DNA of 64,000 nucleotides from Nephrocerus scutellatus. Lineage: Eukaryota; Arthropoda; Insecta; Diptera; Pipunculidae. The notes under the pieces were generated by a model. That model was not told where the DNA came from and did not search any database. It saw only the letters and a list, made by a program, of their open reading frames with translations. The stretch lies in assembly GCA_947095585.1 (NCBI GenBank), contig OX352762.1, forward strand, positions 43,574,018-43,638,017, in the 5' to 3' direction. Both the position numbers and the translations under genes were made by a program. Within the stretch, counting starts at the first letter, position 1, and every line of letters starts with the position of its first letter. Shown piece after piece: positions 22,069 through 35,490 of the stretch.

Positions 22069-22556
22069 AAACTTTGGGTCTAACTTGGCTGCCTAAGGTA
22101 GACGATTTTTGCATCAAAACTTATGAGAATTACGACGCCAAAGTCACAAAAAGAAAGGTCTCATCAGAAATAGCACGAATATTTGATCCACTTGGAATCA
22201 TGGCTCCAGTGGTAATCACCGCAAAAATCTTTCTGCAACAGTTGTGGAAATTAAAATTAGATTGGGATGCAGCTCTACCTCAGGAATTACATTCACAATG
22301 GTCAAGTTTCCGTGACGACCTCAAGGCAATAAGTCTCATCAGGATTCCACGACACATATTTTCACACCAGACTCCAGAAGTAACAAAAGTTCACGTTTTC
22401 GCTGATGCATCCGAAAGGGCGTATCGAGCCTCCATCTATATACGATCAACGGTTGGGCACGGAACCATTATAGTGCGATTGTTGTGCGCAAAATCTCGTG
22501 TAGCACCACTTAGAAGAAAAGGTTTAAGAAGCCGACAATTCCACCCGCCAAACTAG
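21975..22556 (+). pseudogene. U5 BEL Pao A17 region and RNase H N-terminus
   Basis: Has Ala in NYDAKV, as U1 and U8-U10 do. Otherwise as U3. Confidence 0.82.
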
Positions 22557-23165
22557 CAACGGATCTCGCCAATCGAATAAAAAGGGATATTGGATACGAA
22601 GATGCTCCTACGTATTTTTGGAGTGACTCTTGGCTTGGATCAACTCCTCTGAGAAATCCCTCCCAACGTTCATTGCTAACAGAGTATCTTCGATAAAGGT
22701 TAGTACCACACCACAACAATGGCGTCACGTAAAATCCAAGGAGAACCCAGCTGATTTACTAACACGAGGAATTACTCCGGAAAAGTTGAAGGAATGCAAT
22801 CTTTGGTTTTACGGTCCCCTATTCCTTCATGGTCGAGAATCATCTTGGCCACAACCTTACAACAAATCGGCATTGTCTGAGCAGCAACCAAACTCCAATG
22901 CGTTACCAATAACAACTAACGATAAGGAGGCAGGTCACTTAATCTACAAAATTAAGCATGGAAACTCATTTCAAAGGGTCCAGCGGATCACTGCGTACAT
23001 ATTAAGAGTAAAAGAGAACTATTCAGCCAAAAATTAACAGATTCGCTTCATACCATTCTACGACTTCTGCAGAAAGAGGAGTTCCATTCCGATATCGCCC
23101 ATCTTAAACGATACAGCGAGTGCGAGTAAAACAGCGCCATAAGCAGTCTCGCACCCTTTTTGGAT
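22557..23165 (+). pseudogene. U5 BEL RNase H C-terminus and linker
   Basis: Frame 22630-23037. The shared 10-bp and 40-bp deletions and the TAA in GAGTAAAACAGC are present. TTTGGAT at 23159-23165. Confidence 0.78.
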
Positions 23166-26064
23166 CATCATATTTGGCTCTACAACCGGGGTCCGGTCCT
23201 GGCCTCCCGCAAAAAGTCTCTCCACCGGTCCCGATTTCGAGCCGATGTCATCCAGTTTGGCATCCCTAAACTCTGGGCGTCCTGGTCTACGCCATCCTTC
23301 CAGCGTAGGCTTCGCCGGCCTCGCTGTCGTGTTCCATAAATCCTACCGCAAAGGACTTTCCGAGCAGGATCCTCTTCGCTCATGCGAGCTAGGGGTCCTG
23401 CCCACCGGAGCCTACCGAGCTTAATTTTCTTCACGATGTCGACATCGCGGTAACGCTCGTAGATCTCATCATTATAGAGTCTCCGGAAACGTCCTTCCTC
23501 ACATATGGGGCCAACAATTCTCCGTAAGACTTTTCTCTCGAACGCGGCTAAGAGGTCAGAATGCTTTTTGCTAAGCACCCAAGTCTCGGATCCATATGTA
23601 AGTACTGGTATGACCATTGTCTTATATATCAGCAGCTTGGATGTTATGGTTAAGTTTCTGGATTTGAAGAGTCTTGACAGGCTATAGTAGGCTTTGTTGG
23701 CTTTAAGCAGCCGTGCGCGTATTTCTGGTTCCATGCTGTTATCGGCTGCTACAGTTGACCCGAAATAGTTAAATGATTGCACTACTTCGAATGCGCGCTC
23801 CACTATCTGAATTGAGGGAGCAATGTTGGATCTTCTACTCGCAGACGTGGCCACCATGTACTTTGTTTTGCTCTCATTTATGTGCAGTCCCAGATTTCGT
23901 GCCGCCTGCTCTATCTGGATGAAAGCTTGCTGTACAGCTCTTTGGTTTCTACCAACGATGATAATATAGTCTGCGTAAGCCAGTATCTGAATGGACTTAT
24001 AGAGGATTGTTCCTCTCGCCGTTACGTCAGAGTCTCGGATCCCAGTCCAGTCCATCCCCTTGTCGGAGCCCGTTATAGATGTTGAATGGGCTTGATAGTG
24101 ATCCGGATATTTTTACTTGGCTTATAACATTGGTCATGGTCAACCTACATAGTCGTGTCAGTTTATTTGGGATGCCGAATTCTCTCATGGCTTTATAAAG
24201 TTCTACTCTGGCTAAGCTATCATCGGCGGCTTTAAAGTCTATAAAAAGATGGTGTAGTGAGTTTTGAAACTCTAGACATTTTTCCATCACCTGCCTTAGG
24301 GTGTAAATCTGATCAGTTGTTGATTTGATGAAGCTACACTGGTATGGACCAATGATGACTTTAGCGTATGGGGCTATCCTGTCTTGAAGGATGGTGGAGA
24401 AAATCTTATACGCGGTACTCAACAACGTTATACCACGATAATTGCTGCATTTTGTGATATCTCCCTTCTTATGTATGGGGCACAGGATGCCTCTTCGCCA
24501 GTCTTCTGGCATAACTTCTTCTTCCCATACTTGCACTATTATTTCATGAATTGCTTGGTGTAAAGGGGGGCCTCCTATTTTTATCAGTTCCGCTGGGATC
24601 CCATCAGATCCCGGGGCCTTATTATTTTTGAGCCGATTTATCGCTCTGCTAACTTCGACTATGCTTGGTGGCGGCAGCATAGTATGATCTTCGGTAATGC
24701 GTCATACCGCGGACCCTTTGGTAGAACTTCCGCGACTGGTGCAGTCCTTGCTCTCTGTACTGTTCCAGTTCACGGACGAGATTCTTCTCCCAGGCTGCTT
24801 TCTTTCGCCGGTGAACTGTTTTTTCATATCTTCTGAGCTCTTTATATTCATCTTCGCGTGCCCGCGTTCTATGAGATTGTTGCATTGCTCGGTACGCAAC
24901 ATTCTTACGTTCAGTCGCTAGCTTACATTCTTCATCGAACCAGTCGTTTCGATCTCTACGACTACTGCCTAAGATGGAGTCAGCATTACTAATGACAGTA
25001 TTCTTAAGGCGTGTCCATTTCTCTTCTACGCCCGACATCTCAGCCCCAGGACTTACTCTCCCTGCATTTAGGGCGAGTCCTATCGCTTGACCGTATTTGT
25101 TTCTGGTCTCTTCATTGCGAAGGGCAGCCGTGTTGACTCGAATCTGATTCGCGGATGCAGTCTTCCGTGATGATGTAATCCACGCTCGGAGCACCATACC
25201 AACAAGATAGTGGTCCGAGTCGACGTTGGCACCTCGGTACGTTACGTTCGTACCGTCAACACGTGGTCTATCTGGTTGCGAGTGGCTCCATCAGGAGATA
25301 CCCAGGTGGCTTTGTGGATATTTTTACGCGCAAACCTTGTACTCGCAACGACCAAATTATTGCTTGCTGCCATCTCTATGACTCATTGTCCATTGTCATT
25401 AGTGTTCTCGTGTAAGCTATGGGTGCCAATGTACTGCCTGAATACTGGCTCCCTACCTATTTTAGCATTCATATCCCCCAGAATGATTTTTACAACATAC
25501 TGAGGGCAGGCATGGAGTTCCCGTTCGACTGATTCAAAGAATTCTTCTTTTTCATCATCTGGGGAATCCTCTGTAGGTGCGTGAACGTTTATGAGGCTTA
25601 TGTTTTTAAATTTGCCCCGCACACGAAGGGTGCATAGCCGTTCATTTACTGCAATAAAGCAGATAACGGTGGGTTTCATTCTTTTGCTGACAAGAAACCC
25701 CACCCCGAGCACATGATGTCTTGCATGAAAGCTGTAATAAATGTCATATTCTGATTTTTGTAAGACACCATTCCCTGTCCACCGCATCTCCTGAATTGCT
25801 GTTAAGTCAGCATTATATTTGGACAGGGTATCGGCTAGCTGCTGTGCAGCTCGAGCTCTATACAGTGAGCGTACGTTCCATGAGAAAATTCTTAAATCGT
25901 TTAGCCGTTTTCGTTGCCGTGGTCGTCGTCGTTCATCAGTGTATCCGAGGCTGATTTTGGGTTCCGTAATAATATTTTTTTACAGGCGAGGTTATTGGCC
26001 TCGTGCCAAGCTTACTTTGAAGGGACTAGCCCGATCATTCAGCTTTTCCTGCATTTTGGGAAAA
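23166..26064 (-). mobile_element. U5 RTE copy with a mutated RT active site
   Basis: Frames: endonuclease 25787-25383, inter-domain 25197-24649, RT 24680-24027, palm/C-terminal 24055-23180. The second Asp of the catalytic pair is Tyr here (AYADYII, ATAATATAGTC near 23965), so this RT would be inactive even without the frameshifts. It also has the endonuclease TGA and the 30-bp loss. GAAAGCTTGCTG is shared with U6 and U7. Confidence 0.83.
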
Positions 26065-26680
26065 GTACTGCTGCAGAGAAAAGTTCACCCAACGCCATTA
26101 GAAATCTTCACGACGTTACTAAGGAGTGTCTCATGGGATTAGAAAATGTATTGTGGTGTATCCACCAAGGAATGGGATCCAATATTAACCCACGTATTGA
26201 CTAAAAAATTAGACAGAGATATGCACACCATATATGAGCAGTCACTCGAAAATCCCAAAGAGCTTCAAACAACAAGGCAAGTGATGGACTTCTTAGAGAA
26301 ACGGTTTCAATCTCTAGAAGCTCTGGGCAAGGATCGGCACATCGAGGATCGACGAAGACTCCACCCTTTAAGGACATCAGTTGCGGCAACGAGTTCATCT
26401 GCATGCTTGGTTTGTAAGGGAAATCACGCACTTTACGCTTGCAAGGAATTTTTAGATAAAACCCCCGCACATCGACTAAATGTGCTCAAAAAATATAACC
26501 TCTGCATAAATTGCCTGAAGGAATGACATCGATCAACAACTTGCCCGAGACGATCATGCACCAAATGCTCTAAAAAACACAATACTTTAGTTCATTTGGA
26601 AGCCGTGAATTCAAGCCAACAAATCAATACACCATCTACACAATTCAAAGGAATCAACCCGACTAGAACAACCATCTTCA
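26065..26680 (+). pseudogene. U6 BEL gag remnant
   Basis: Gag frame 26146-26526, common TGA at 26524-26526. No private lesion noticed. Confidence 0.77.
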
Positions 26681-28231
26681 ATGGAAAATAAGACGCAGAG
26701 ACACGATCAAGCTCTATCACTTAGCACCATTAGTCAACAACGTCTAGGATATATTTTGTTGGGGATAAAGTTAGAATCCCACAATGGTGAATTCGTCGAA
26801 TGCAGAGCGCTACTAGATTCAGGCTCTCAAGTAAATTTCATTACGGAGAGACTCGTTAAAAAATTGAAGATTCCAGCAAGGCATAATTCTTTGTGCATCC
26901 AGGGGATCGGTTATGCCACTCAAAAGGCACATAAGAGAGTGAATGTACATTTGAAATCCAGGCTGAATGGGTTCTCGGCTAGAATTGAAGCGTTGGTCTT
27001 GCCAAAATTACTTTCACCTCAACCAACTCAAGGAATAGACATCTCACAATGGAACATTCCAAAGAATATAAAATTAGCTGATCCAAATTTCAACTGTACG
27101 GAGCATATCGACCTACTCATCGGCGCAGAACTGTATCATGAACTTCTGTCTGTTGGACAAATAAGATCCAATGTCGAGATGCCAACTTTTCAAAACACGG
27201 TATTCGGGTGGATGGCAACAGGGAGAATTGGACAACTTCTAAATACATCAATTACTTGCGGTATGTGCATCGAAGACGAAAATCTGAACAAACTAATTGA
27301 AAAATTTTGGACAACTGAAGAACCAGAGGAACCACAAGGAGCTATTCCAACAGCAGAAAAGTGGTGTGAAAAGAACTTTGTACAGACAACTCATCGGGAT
27401 ATCCAAGGCCGATTTACCGTAAAACTACCATTTTCAGACGATCCCACAAGGCTTGGGGAATCAAAACCTATCGCCCTCCAACGGTTATATGCGTTAGAAG
27501 GACGATTAGCTAACAATAAAGAGCTTAAGCAACAATACGATCAATTTATGAACGAGTATATCACTCTAAATCACATGACAGAAGTAGCGCTTCCACCAAT
27601 TAATTCACCACACTACTTTCTTCCTCACCACTGCGTGCAAAAACCTGATAGCAGTACCACCAAGTTGAGAGTCGCATTCGACGCATCATGCAAAACATCC
27701 TACAATATATCACTCAATGATATCTTGCATGTAGGCTCCAGAATTCAGGATGACCTATTCACAATTCTGCTAAGATTCCGGTTACCACGATTTGTTTTTA
27801 CAGCCGATATAGAAAAAATGTATAGACAAGTATTGCTACATAAAGAAGATCGGAAGTACCAGTTGATTCTGTGGAGAAAGGAAGTATCAGACCCTGTAAA
27901 ATGTTATCAGCTGAACACCGTGACCTACGGCACATCATCTGCCCCATATTTATCAATAAAATGTTTACAACAGCTCTCTCAAGCAACAACTAAAAGCCAC
28001 CCCTTCGGCAGCAAGATACTTCAACACGATTTCTACGTAGACGACGTCATGACAGGCGCAAACAGTCTTTCCACTGCTCTGGAAATGCAAAGGCAATTTA
28101 TAGACGTGCTTCAGGGAGCAGGCTTCAAACTGCGCAAGTGGTGCGCAAATCACCCGCGGCTATACAAAATTTCGGTTCAGAGGACAAAGAAGTACAGCTG
28201 GACTTCAAAAATGACTCAGAAGACAACATAA
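26681..28231 (+). pseudogene. U6 BEL protease-reverse transcriptase frame (516 aa)
   Basis: Translation identical to that of U3 as far as I can compare, with DSGS at 46-49 and YVDD at 452-455. Confidence 0.86.
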
Positions 28232-28719
28232 AAACTTTGGGTCTAACTTGGCTGCCTAAGGTAGACGATTTTTGCATCAAAACTTATGAGAATTACGACG
28301 TCAAAGTCACAAAAAGAAAGGTCTCATCAGAAATAGCACGAATATTTGATCCACTTGGAATCATGGCTCCAGTGGTAATCACCGCAAAAATCTTTCTGCA
28401 ACAGTTGTGGAAATTAAAATTAGATTGGGATGCAGCTCTACCTCAGGAATTACATTCACAATGGTCAAGTTTCCGTGACGACCTCAAGGCAATAAGTCTC
28501 ATCAGGATTCCACGACACATATTTTCACACCAGACTCCAGAAGTAACAAAAGTTCACGTTTTCGCTGATGCATCCGAAAGGGCGTATCGAGCCTCCATCT
28601 ATATACGATCAACGGTTGGGCACGGAACCATTATAGTGCGATTGTTGTGCGCAAAATCTCGTGTAGCACCACTTAGAAGAAAAGGTTTAAGAAGCCGACA
28701 ATTCCACCCGCCAAACTAG
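28138..28719 (+). pseudogene. U6 BEL Pao A17 region and RNase H N-terminus
   Basis: Identical to the U3 and U4 frame (Val in NYDVKV). Confidence 0.82.
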
Positions 28720-29328
28720 CAACGGATCTCGCCAATCGAATAAAAAGGGATATTGGATACGAAGATGCTCCTACGTATTTTTGGAGTGACTCTTGGCTTG
28801 GATCAACTCCTCTGAGAAATCCCTCCCAACGTTCATTGCTAACAGAGTATCTTCGATAAAGGTTAGTACCACACCACAACAATGGCGTCACGTAAAATCC
28901 AAGGAGAACCCAGCTGATTTACTAACACGAGGAATTACTCCGGAAAAGTTGAAGGAATGCAATCTTTGGTTTTACGGTCCCCTATTCCTTCATGGTCGAG
29001 AATCATCTTGGCCACAACCTTACAACAAATCGGCATTGTCTGAGCAGCAACCAAACTCCAATGCGTTACCAATAACAACTAACGATAAGGAGGCAGGTCA
29101 CTTAATCTACAAAATTAAGCATGGAAACTCATTTCAAAGGGTCCAGCGGATCACTGCGTACATATTAAGAGTAAAAGAGAACTATTCAGCCAAAAATTAA
29201 CAGATTCGCTTCATACCATTCTACGACTTCTGCAGAAAGAGGAGTTCCATTCCGATATCGCCCATCTTAAACGATACAGCGAGTGCGAGTAAAACAGCGC
29301 CATAAGCAGTCTCGCACCCTTTTTGGAT
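28720..29328 (+). pseudogene. U6 BEL RNase H C-terminus and linker
   Basis: Frame 28793-29200 with the common deletions. TTTGGAT at 29322-29328. Confidence 0.78.
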
Positions 29329-32227
29329 CATCATATTTGGCTCTACAACCGGGGTCCGGTCCTGGCCTCCCGCAAAAAGTCTCTCCACCGGTCCCGATTT
29401 CGAGCCGATGTCATCCAGTTTGGCATCCCTAAACTCTGGGCGTCCTGGTCTACGCCATCCTTCCAGCGTAGGCTTCGCCGGCCTCGCTGTCGTGTTCCAT
29501 AAATCCTACCGCAAAGGACTTTCCGAGCAGGATCCTCTTCGCTCATGCGAGCTAGGGGTCCTGCCCACCGGAGCCTACCGAGCTTAATTTTCTTCACGAT
29601 GTCGACATCGCGGTAACGCTCGTAGATCTCATCATTATAGAGTCTCCGGAATCGTCCTTCCTCACATATGGGGCCAACAATTCTCCGTAAGACTTTTCTC
29701 TCGAACGCGGCTAAGAGGTCAGAATGCTTTTTGCTAAGCACCCAAGTCTCGGATCCATATGTAAGTACTGGTATTACCATTGTCTTATATATCAGCAGCT
29801 TGGATGTTATGGTTAAGTTCCTGGATTTGAAGAGTCTTGACAGGCTATAGTAGGCTTTGTTGGCTTTAAGCAGCCGTGCGCGTATTTCTGGTTCCATGCT
29901 GTTATCGGCTGCTACAGTTGACCCGAAATAGTTAAATGATTGCACTACTTCGAATGCGCGCTCCACTATCTGAATTGAGGGAGCAATGTTGGATCTTCTA
30001 CTCGCAGACGTGGCCACCATGTACTTTGTTTTGCTCTCATTTATGTGCAGTCCCAGATTTCATGCCGCCTGCTCTATCTGGATGAAAGCTTGCTGTACAG
30101 CTCTTTGGTTTCTACCAACGATGATAATATCGTCTGCGTAAGCCAGTATCTGAATGGACTTATAGAGGATTGTTCCTCTCGCCGTTACGTCAGAGTCTCG
30201 GATCCCAGTCCAGTCCATCCCCTTGTCGGAGCCCGTTATAGATGTTGAATGGGCTTGATAGTGATCCGGATATTTTTACTTGGCTTATAACATTGGTCAT
30301 AGTCAACCTACATAGTCGTGTCAGTTTATTTGGGATGCCGAATTCTCTCATGGCTTTATAAAGTTCTACTCTGGCTAAGCTATCATCGGCGGCTTTAAAG
30401 TCTATAAAAAGATGGTGTAGTGAGTTTTGAAACTCTAGACATTTTTCCATCACCTGCCTTAGGGTGTAAATCTGATCAGTTGTTGATTTGATGAAGCTAC
30501 ACTGGTATGGACCAATGATGACTTTAGCGTATGGGGCTATCCTGTCTTGAAGGATGGTGGAGAAAATCTTATACGCGGTACTCAACAACGTTATACCACG
30601 ATAATTGCTGCATTTTGTGATATCTCCCTTCTTATGTATGGGGCACAGGATGCCTCTTCGCCAGTCTTCTGGCATAACTTCTTCTTCCCATACTTGCACT
30701 ATTATTTCATGAATTGCTTGGTGTAAAGGGGGGCCTCCTATTTTTATCAGTTCCGCTGGGATCCCATCAGATCCCGGGGCCTTATTATTTTTGAGCCGAT
30801 TTATCGCTCTGCTAACTTCGACTATGCTTGGTGGCGGCAGCATAGTATGATCTTCGGTAATGCGTCATACCGCGGACCCTTTGGTAGAACTTCCGCGCCT
30901 GGTGCAGTCCTTGCTCTCTGTACTGTTCCAGTTCACGGACGAGATTCTTCTCCCAGGCTGCTTTCTTTCGCCGGTGAACTGTTTTTTCATATCTTCTGAG
31001 CTCTTTATATTCATCTTCGCGTGCCCGCGTTCTATGAGATTGTTGCATTGCTCGGTACGCAACATTCTTACGTTCAGTCGCTAGCTTACATTCTTCATCG
31101 AACCAGTCGTTTCGATCTCTACGACTACTGCCTAAGATGGAGTCAGCATTACTAATGACAGTATTCTTAAGGCGTGTCCATTTCTCTTCTACGCCCGACA
31201 TCTCAGCCCCAGGACTTACTCTCCCTGCATTTAGGGCGAGTCCTATCGCTTGACCGTATTTGTTTCTGGTCTCTTCATTGCGAAGGGCAGCCGTGTTGAC
31301 TCGAATCTGATTCGCGGATGCAGTCTTCCGTGATGATGTAATCCACGCTCGGAGCACCATACCAACAAGATAGTGGTCCGAGTCGACGTTGGCACCTCGG
31401 TACGTTACGTTCGTACCGTCAACACGTGGTCTATCTGGTTGCGAGTGGCTCCATCAGGAGATACCCAGGTGGCTTTGTGGATATTTTTACGCGCAAACCT
31501 TGTACTCGCAACGACCAAATTATTGCTTGCTGCCATCTCTATGACTCATTGTCCATTGTCATTAGTGTTCTCGTGTAAGCTATGGGTGCCAATGTACTGC
31601 CTGAATACTGGCTCCCTACCTATTTTAGCATTCATATCCCCCAGAATGATTTTTACAACATACTGAGGGCAGGCATGGAGTTCCCGTTCGACTGATTCAA
31701 AGAATTCTTCTTTTTCATCATCTGGGGAATCCTCTGTAGGTGCGTGAACGTTTATGAGGCTTATGTTTTTAAATTTGCCCCGCACACGAAGGGTGCATAG
31801 CCGTTCATTTACTGCAATAAAGCAGATAACGGTGGGTTTCATTCTTTTGCTGACAAGAAACCCCACCCCGAGCACATGATGTCTTGCATGAAAGCTGTAA
31901 TAAATGTCATATTCTGATTTTTGTAAGACACCATTCCCTGTCCACCGCATCTCCTGATTTGCTGTTAAGTCAGCATTATATTTGGACAGGGTATCGGCTA
32001 GCTGCTGTGCAGCTCGAGCTCTATACAGTGAGCGTACGTTCCATGAGAAAATTCTTAAATCGTTTAGCCGTTTTCGTTGCCGTGGTCGTCGTCGTTCATC
32101 AGTGTATCCGAGGCTGATTTTGGGTTCCGTAATAATATTTTTTTACAGGCGAGGTTATTGGCCTCGTGCCAAGCTTACTTTGAAGGGACTAGCCCGATCA
32201 TTCAGCTTTTCCTGCATTTTGGGAAAA
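29329..32227 (-). mobile_element. U6 RTE copy
   Basis: Frames: endonuclease 31950-31546, inter-domain 31360-30812, RT 30843-30190, C-terminal part 30020-29343. A TGA (CATGCC against CGTGCC, near 30061), shared only with U7, cuts the palm frame just after the YADD block. The 30-bp loss and endonuclease TGA are present. Confidence 0.83.
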
Positions 32228-32843
32228 GTACTGCTGCAGAGAAAAGTTCACCCAACGCCATTAGAAATCTTCACGACGTTACTAAGGAGTGTCTCATGGG
32301 ATTAGAAAATGTATTGTGGTGTATCCACCAAGGAATGGGATCCAATATTAACCCACGTATTGACTAAAAAATTAGACAGAGATATGCACACCATATATGA
32401 GCAGTCACTCGAAAATCCCAAAGAGCTTCAAACAACAAGGCAAGTGATGGACTTCTTAGAGAAACGGTTTCAATCTCTAGAAGCTCTGGGCAAGGATCGG
32501 CACATCGAGGATCGACGAAGACTCCACCCTTTAAGGACATCAGTTGCGGCAACGAGTTCATCTGCATGCTTGGTTTGTAAGGGAAATCACGCACTTTACG
32601 CTTGCAAGGAATTTTTAGATAAAACCCCCGCACATCGACTAAATGTGCTCAAAAAATATAACCTCTGCATAAATTGCCTGAAGGAATGACATCGATCAAC
32701 AACTTGCCCGAGACGATCATGCACCAAATGCTCTAAAAAACACAATACTTTAGTTCATTTGGAAGCCGTGAATTCAAGCCAACAAATCAATACACCATCT
32801 ACACAATTCAAAGGAATCAACCCGACTAGAACAACCATCTTCA
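32228..32843 (+). pseudogene. U7 BEL gag remnant
   Basis: Gag frame 32309-32689, common TGA at 32687-32689. This is the last unit whose gag begins at a type-1 junction. Confidence 0.77.
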
Positions 32844-34394
32844 ATGGAAAATAAGACGCAGAGACACGATCAAGCTCTATCACTTAGCACCATTAGTCAA
32901 CAACGTCTAGGATATATTTTGTTGGGGATAAAGTTAGAATCCCACAATGGTGAATTCGTCGAATGCAGAGCGCTACTAGATTCAGGCTCTCAAGTAAATT
33001 TCATTACGGAGAGACTCGTTAAAAAATTGAAGATTCCAGCAAGGCATAATTCTTTGTGCATCCAGGGGATCGGTTATGCCACTCAAAAGGCACATAAGAG
33101 AGTGAATGTACATTTGAAATCCAGGCTGAATGGGTTCTCGGCTAGAATTGAAGCGTTGGTCTTGCCAAAATTACTTTCACCTCAACCAACTCAAGGAATA
33201 GACATCTCACAATGGAACATTCCAAAGAATATAAAATTAGCTGATCCAAATTTCAACTGTACGGAGCATATCGACCTACTCATCGGCGCAGAACTGTATC
33301 ATGAACTTCTGTCTGTTGGACAAATAAGATCCAATGTCGAGATGCCAACTTTTCAAAACACGGTATTCGGGTGGATGGCAACAGGGAGAATTGGACAACT
33401 TCTAAATACATCAATTACTTGCGGTATGTGCATCGAAGACGAAAATCTGAACAAACTAATTGAAAAATTTTGGACAACTGAAGAACCAGAGGAACCACAA
33501 GGAGCTATTCCAACAGCAGAAAAGTGGTGTGAAAAGAACTTTGTACAGACAACTCATCGGGATATCCAAGGCCGATTTACCGTAAAACTACCATTTTCAG
33601 ACGATCCCACAAGGCTTGGGGAATCAAAACCTATCGCCCTCCAACGGTTATATGCGTTAGAAGGACGATTAGCTAACAATAAAGAGCTTAAGCAACAATA
33701 CGATCAATTTATGAACGAGTATATCACTCTAAATCACATGACAGAAGTAGCGCTTCCACCAATTAATTCACCACACTACTTTCTTCCTCACCACTGCGTG
33801 CAAAAACCTGATAGCAGTACCACCAAGTTGAGAGTCGCATTCGACGCATCATGCAAAACATCCTACAATATATCACTCAATGATATCTTGCATGTAGGCT
33901 CCAGAATTCAGGATGACCTATTCACAATTCTGCTAAGATTCCGGTTACCACGATTTGTTTTTACAGCCGATATAGAAAAAATGTATAGACAAGTATTGCT
34001 ACATAAAGAAGATCGGAAGTACCAGTTGATTCTGTGGAGAAAGGAAGTATCAGACCCTGTAAAATGTTATCAGCTGAACACCGTGACCTACGGCACATCA
34101 TCTGCCCCATATTTATCAATAAAATGTTTACAACAGCTCTCTCAAGCAACAACTAAAAGCCACCCCTTCGGCAGCAAGATACTTCAACACGATTTCTACG
34201 TAGACGACGTCATGACAGGCGCAAACAGTCTTTCCACTGCTCTGGAAATGCAAAGGCAATTTATAGACGTGCTTCAGGGAGCAGGCTTCAAACTGCGCAA
34301 GTGGTGCGCAAATCACCCGCGGCTATACAAAATTTCGGTTCAGAGGACAAAGAAGTACAGCTGGACTTCAAAAATGACTCAGAAGACAACATAA
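32844..34394 (+). pseudogene. U7 BEL protease-reverse transcriptase frame (516 aa)
   Basis: Same translation as U3 and U6. Confidence 0.86.
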
Positions 34395-34881
34395 AAACTT
34401 TGGGTCTAACTTGGCTGCCTAAGGTAGACGATTTTTGCATCAAAACTTATGAGAATTACGACGTCAAAGTCACAAAAAGAAAGGTCTCATCAGAAATAGC
34501 ACGAATATTTGATCCACTGGAATCATGGCTCCAGTGGTAATCACCGCAAAAATCTTTCTGCAACAGTTGTGGAAATTAAAATTAGATTGGGATGCAGCTC
34601 TACCTCAGGAATTACATTCACAATGGTCAAGTTTCCGTGACGACCTCAAGGCAATAAGTCTCATCAGGATTCCACGACACATATTTTCACACCAGACTCC
34701 AGAAGTAACAAAAGTTCACGTTTTCGCTGATGCATCCGAAAGGGCGTATCGAGCCTCCATCTATATACGATCAACGGTTGGGCACGGAACCATTATAGTG
34801 CGATTGTTGTGCGCAAAATCTCGTGTAGCACCACTTAGAAGAAAAGGTTTAAGAAGCCGACAATTCCACCCGCCAAACTAG
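34301..34881 (+). pseudogene. U7 BEL Pao A17/RNase H, additional frameshift
   Basis: A private 1-bp loss (CCACTGGAATC against CCACTTGGAATC, near 34518) splits this region into frames 34301-34540 and 34525-34881, between FDPL and the ITAKIFLQQL block. Confidence 0.8.
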
Positions 34882-35490
34882 CAACGGATCTCGCCAATCG
34901 AATAAAAAGGGATATTGGATACGAAGATGCTCCTACGTATTTTTGGAGTGACTCTTGGCTTGGATCAACTCCTCTGAGAAATCCCTCCCAACGTTCATTG
35001 CTAACAGAGTATCTTCGATAAAGGTTAGTACCACACCACAACAATGGCGTCACGTAAAATCCAAGGAGAACCCAGCTGATTTACTAACACGAGGAATTAC
35101 TCCGGAAAAGTTGAAGGAATGCAATCTTTGGTTTTACGGTCCCCTATTCCTTCATGGTCGAGAATCATCTTGGCCACAACCTTACAACAAATCGGCATTG
35201 TCTGAGCAGCAACCAAACTCCAATGCGTTACCAATAACAACTAACGATAAGGAGGCAGGTCACTTAATCTACAAAATTAAGCATGGAAACTCATTTCAAA
35301 GGGTCCAGCGGATCACTGCGTACATATTAAGAGTAAAAGAGAACTATTCAGCCAAAAATTAACAGATTCGCTTCATACCATTCTACGACTTCTGCAGAAA
35401 GAGGAGTTCCATTCCGATATCGCCCATCTTAAACGATACAGCGAGTGCGAGTAAAACAGCGCCATAAGCAGTCTCGCACCCTTTTTGGAT
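34882..35490 (+). pseudogene. U7 BEL RNase H C-terminus and linker
   Basis: Frame 34955-35362. TTTGGAT at 35484-35490. Confidence 0.78.

Larger units (their letters stand above)
19902..26064 (+). repeat. U5, full-length 6163-bp unit, mosaic
   Basis: Complete BEL gag-to-RNase H plus RTE. Its RT carries markers of the U8-U10 group (AAAAGTTATCAG giving Ser, and GACGCC giving Ala) inside a background otherwise like U6 and U7 (GGCTCCAGA, CAATTTATAG). Its RTE inter-domain marker (CGCGACTGG) matches U1 and U2 rather than U6 and U7. Confidence 0.85.
26065..32227 (+). repeat. U6, full-length 6163-bp unit
   Basis: Same length as U5. RT markers (Cys, Val) agree with U3, U4 and U7. RTE markers agree with U7. 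Confidence 0.87.
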
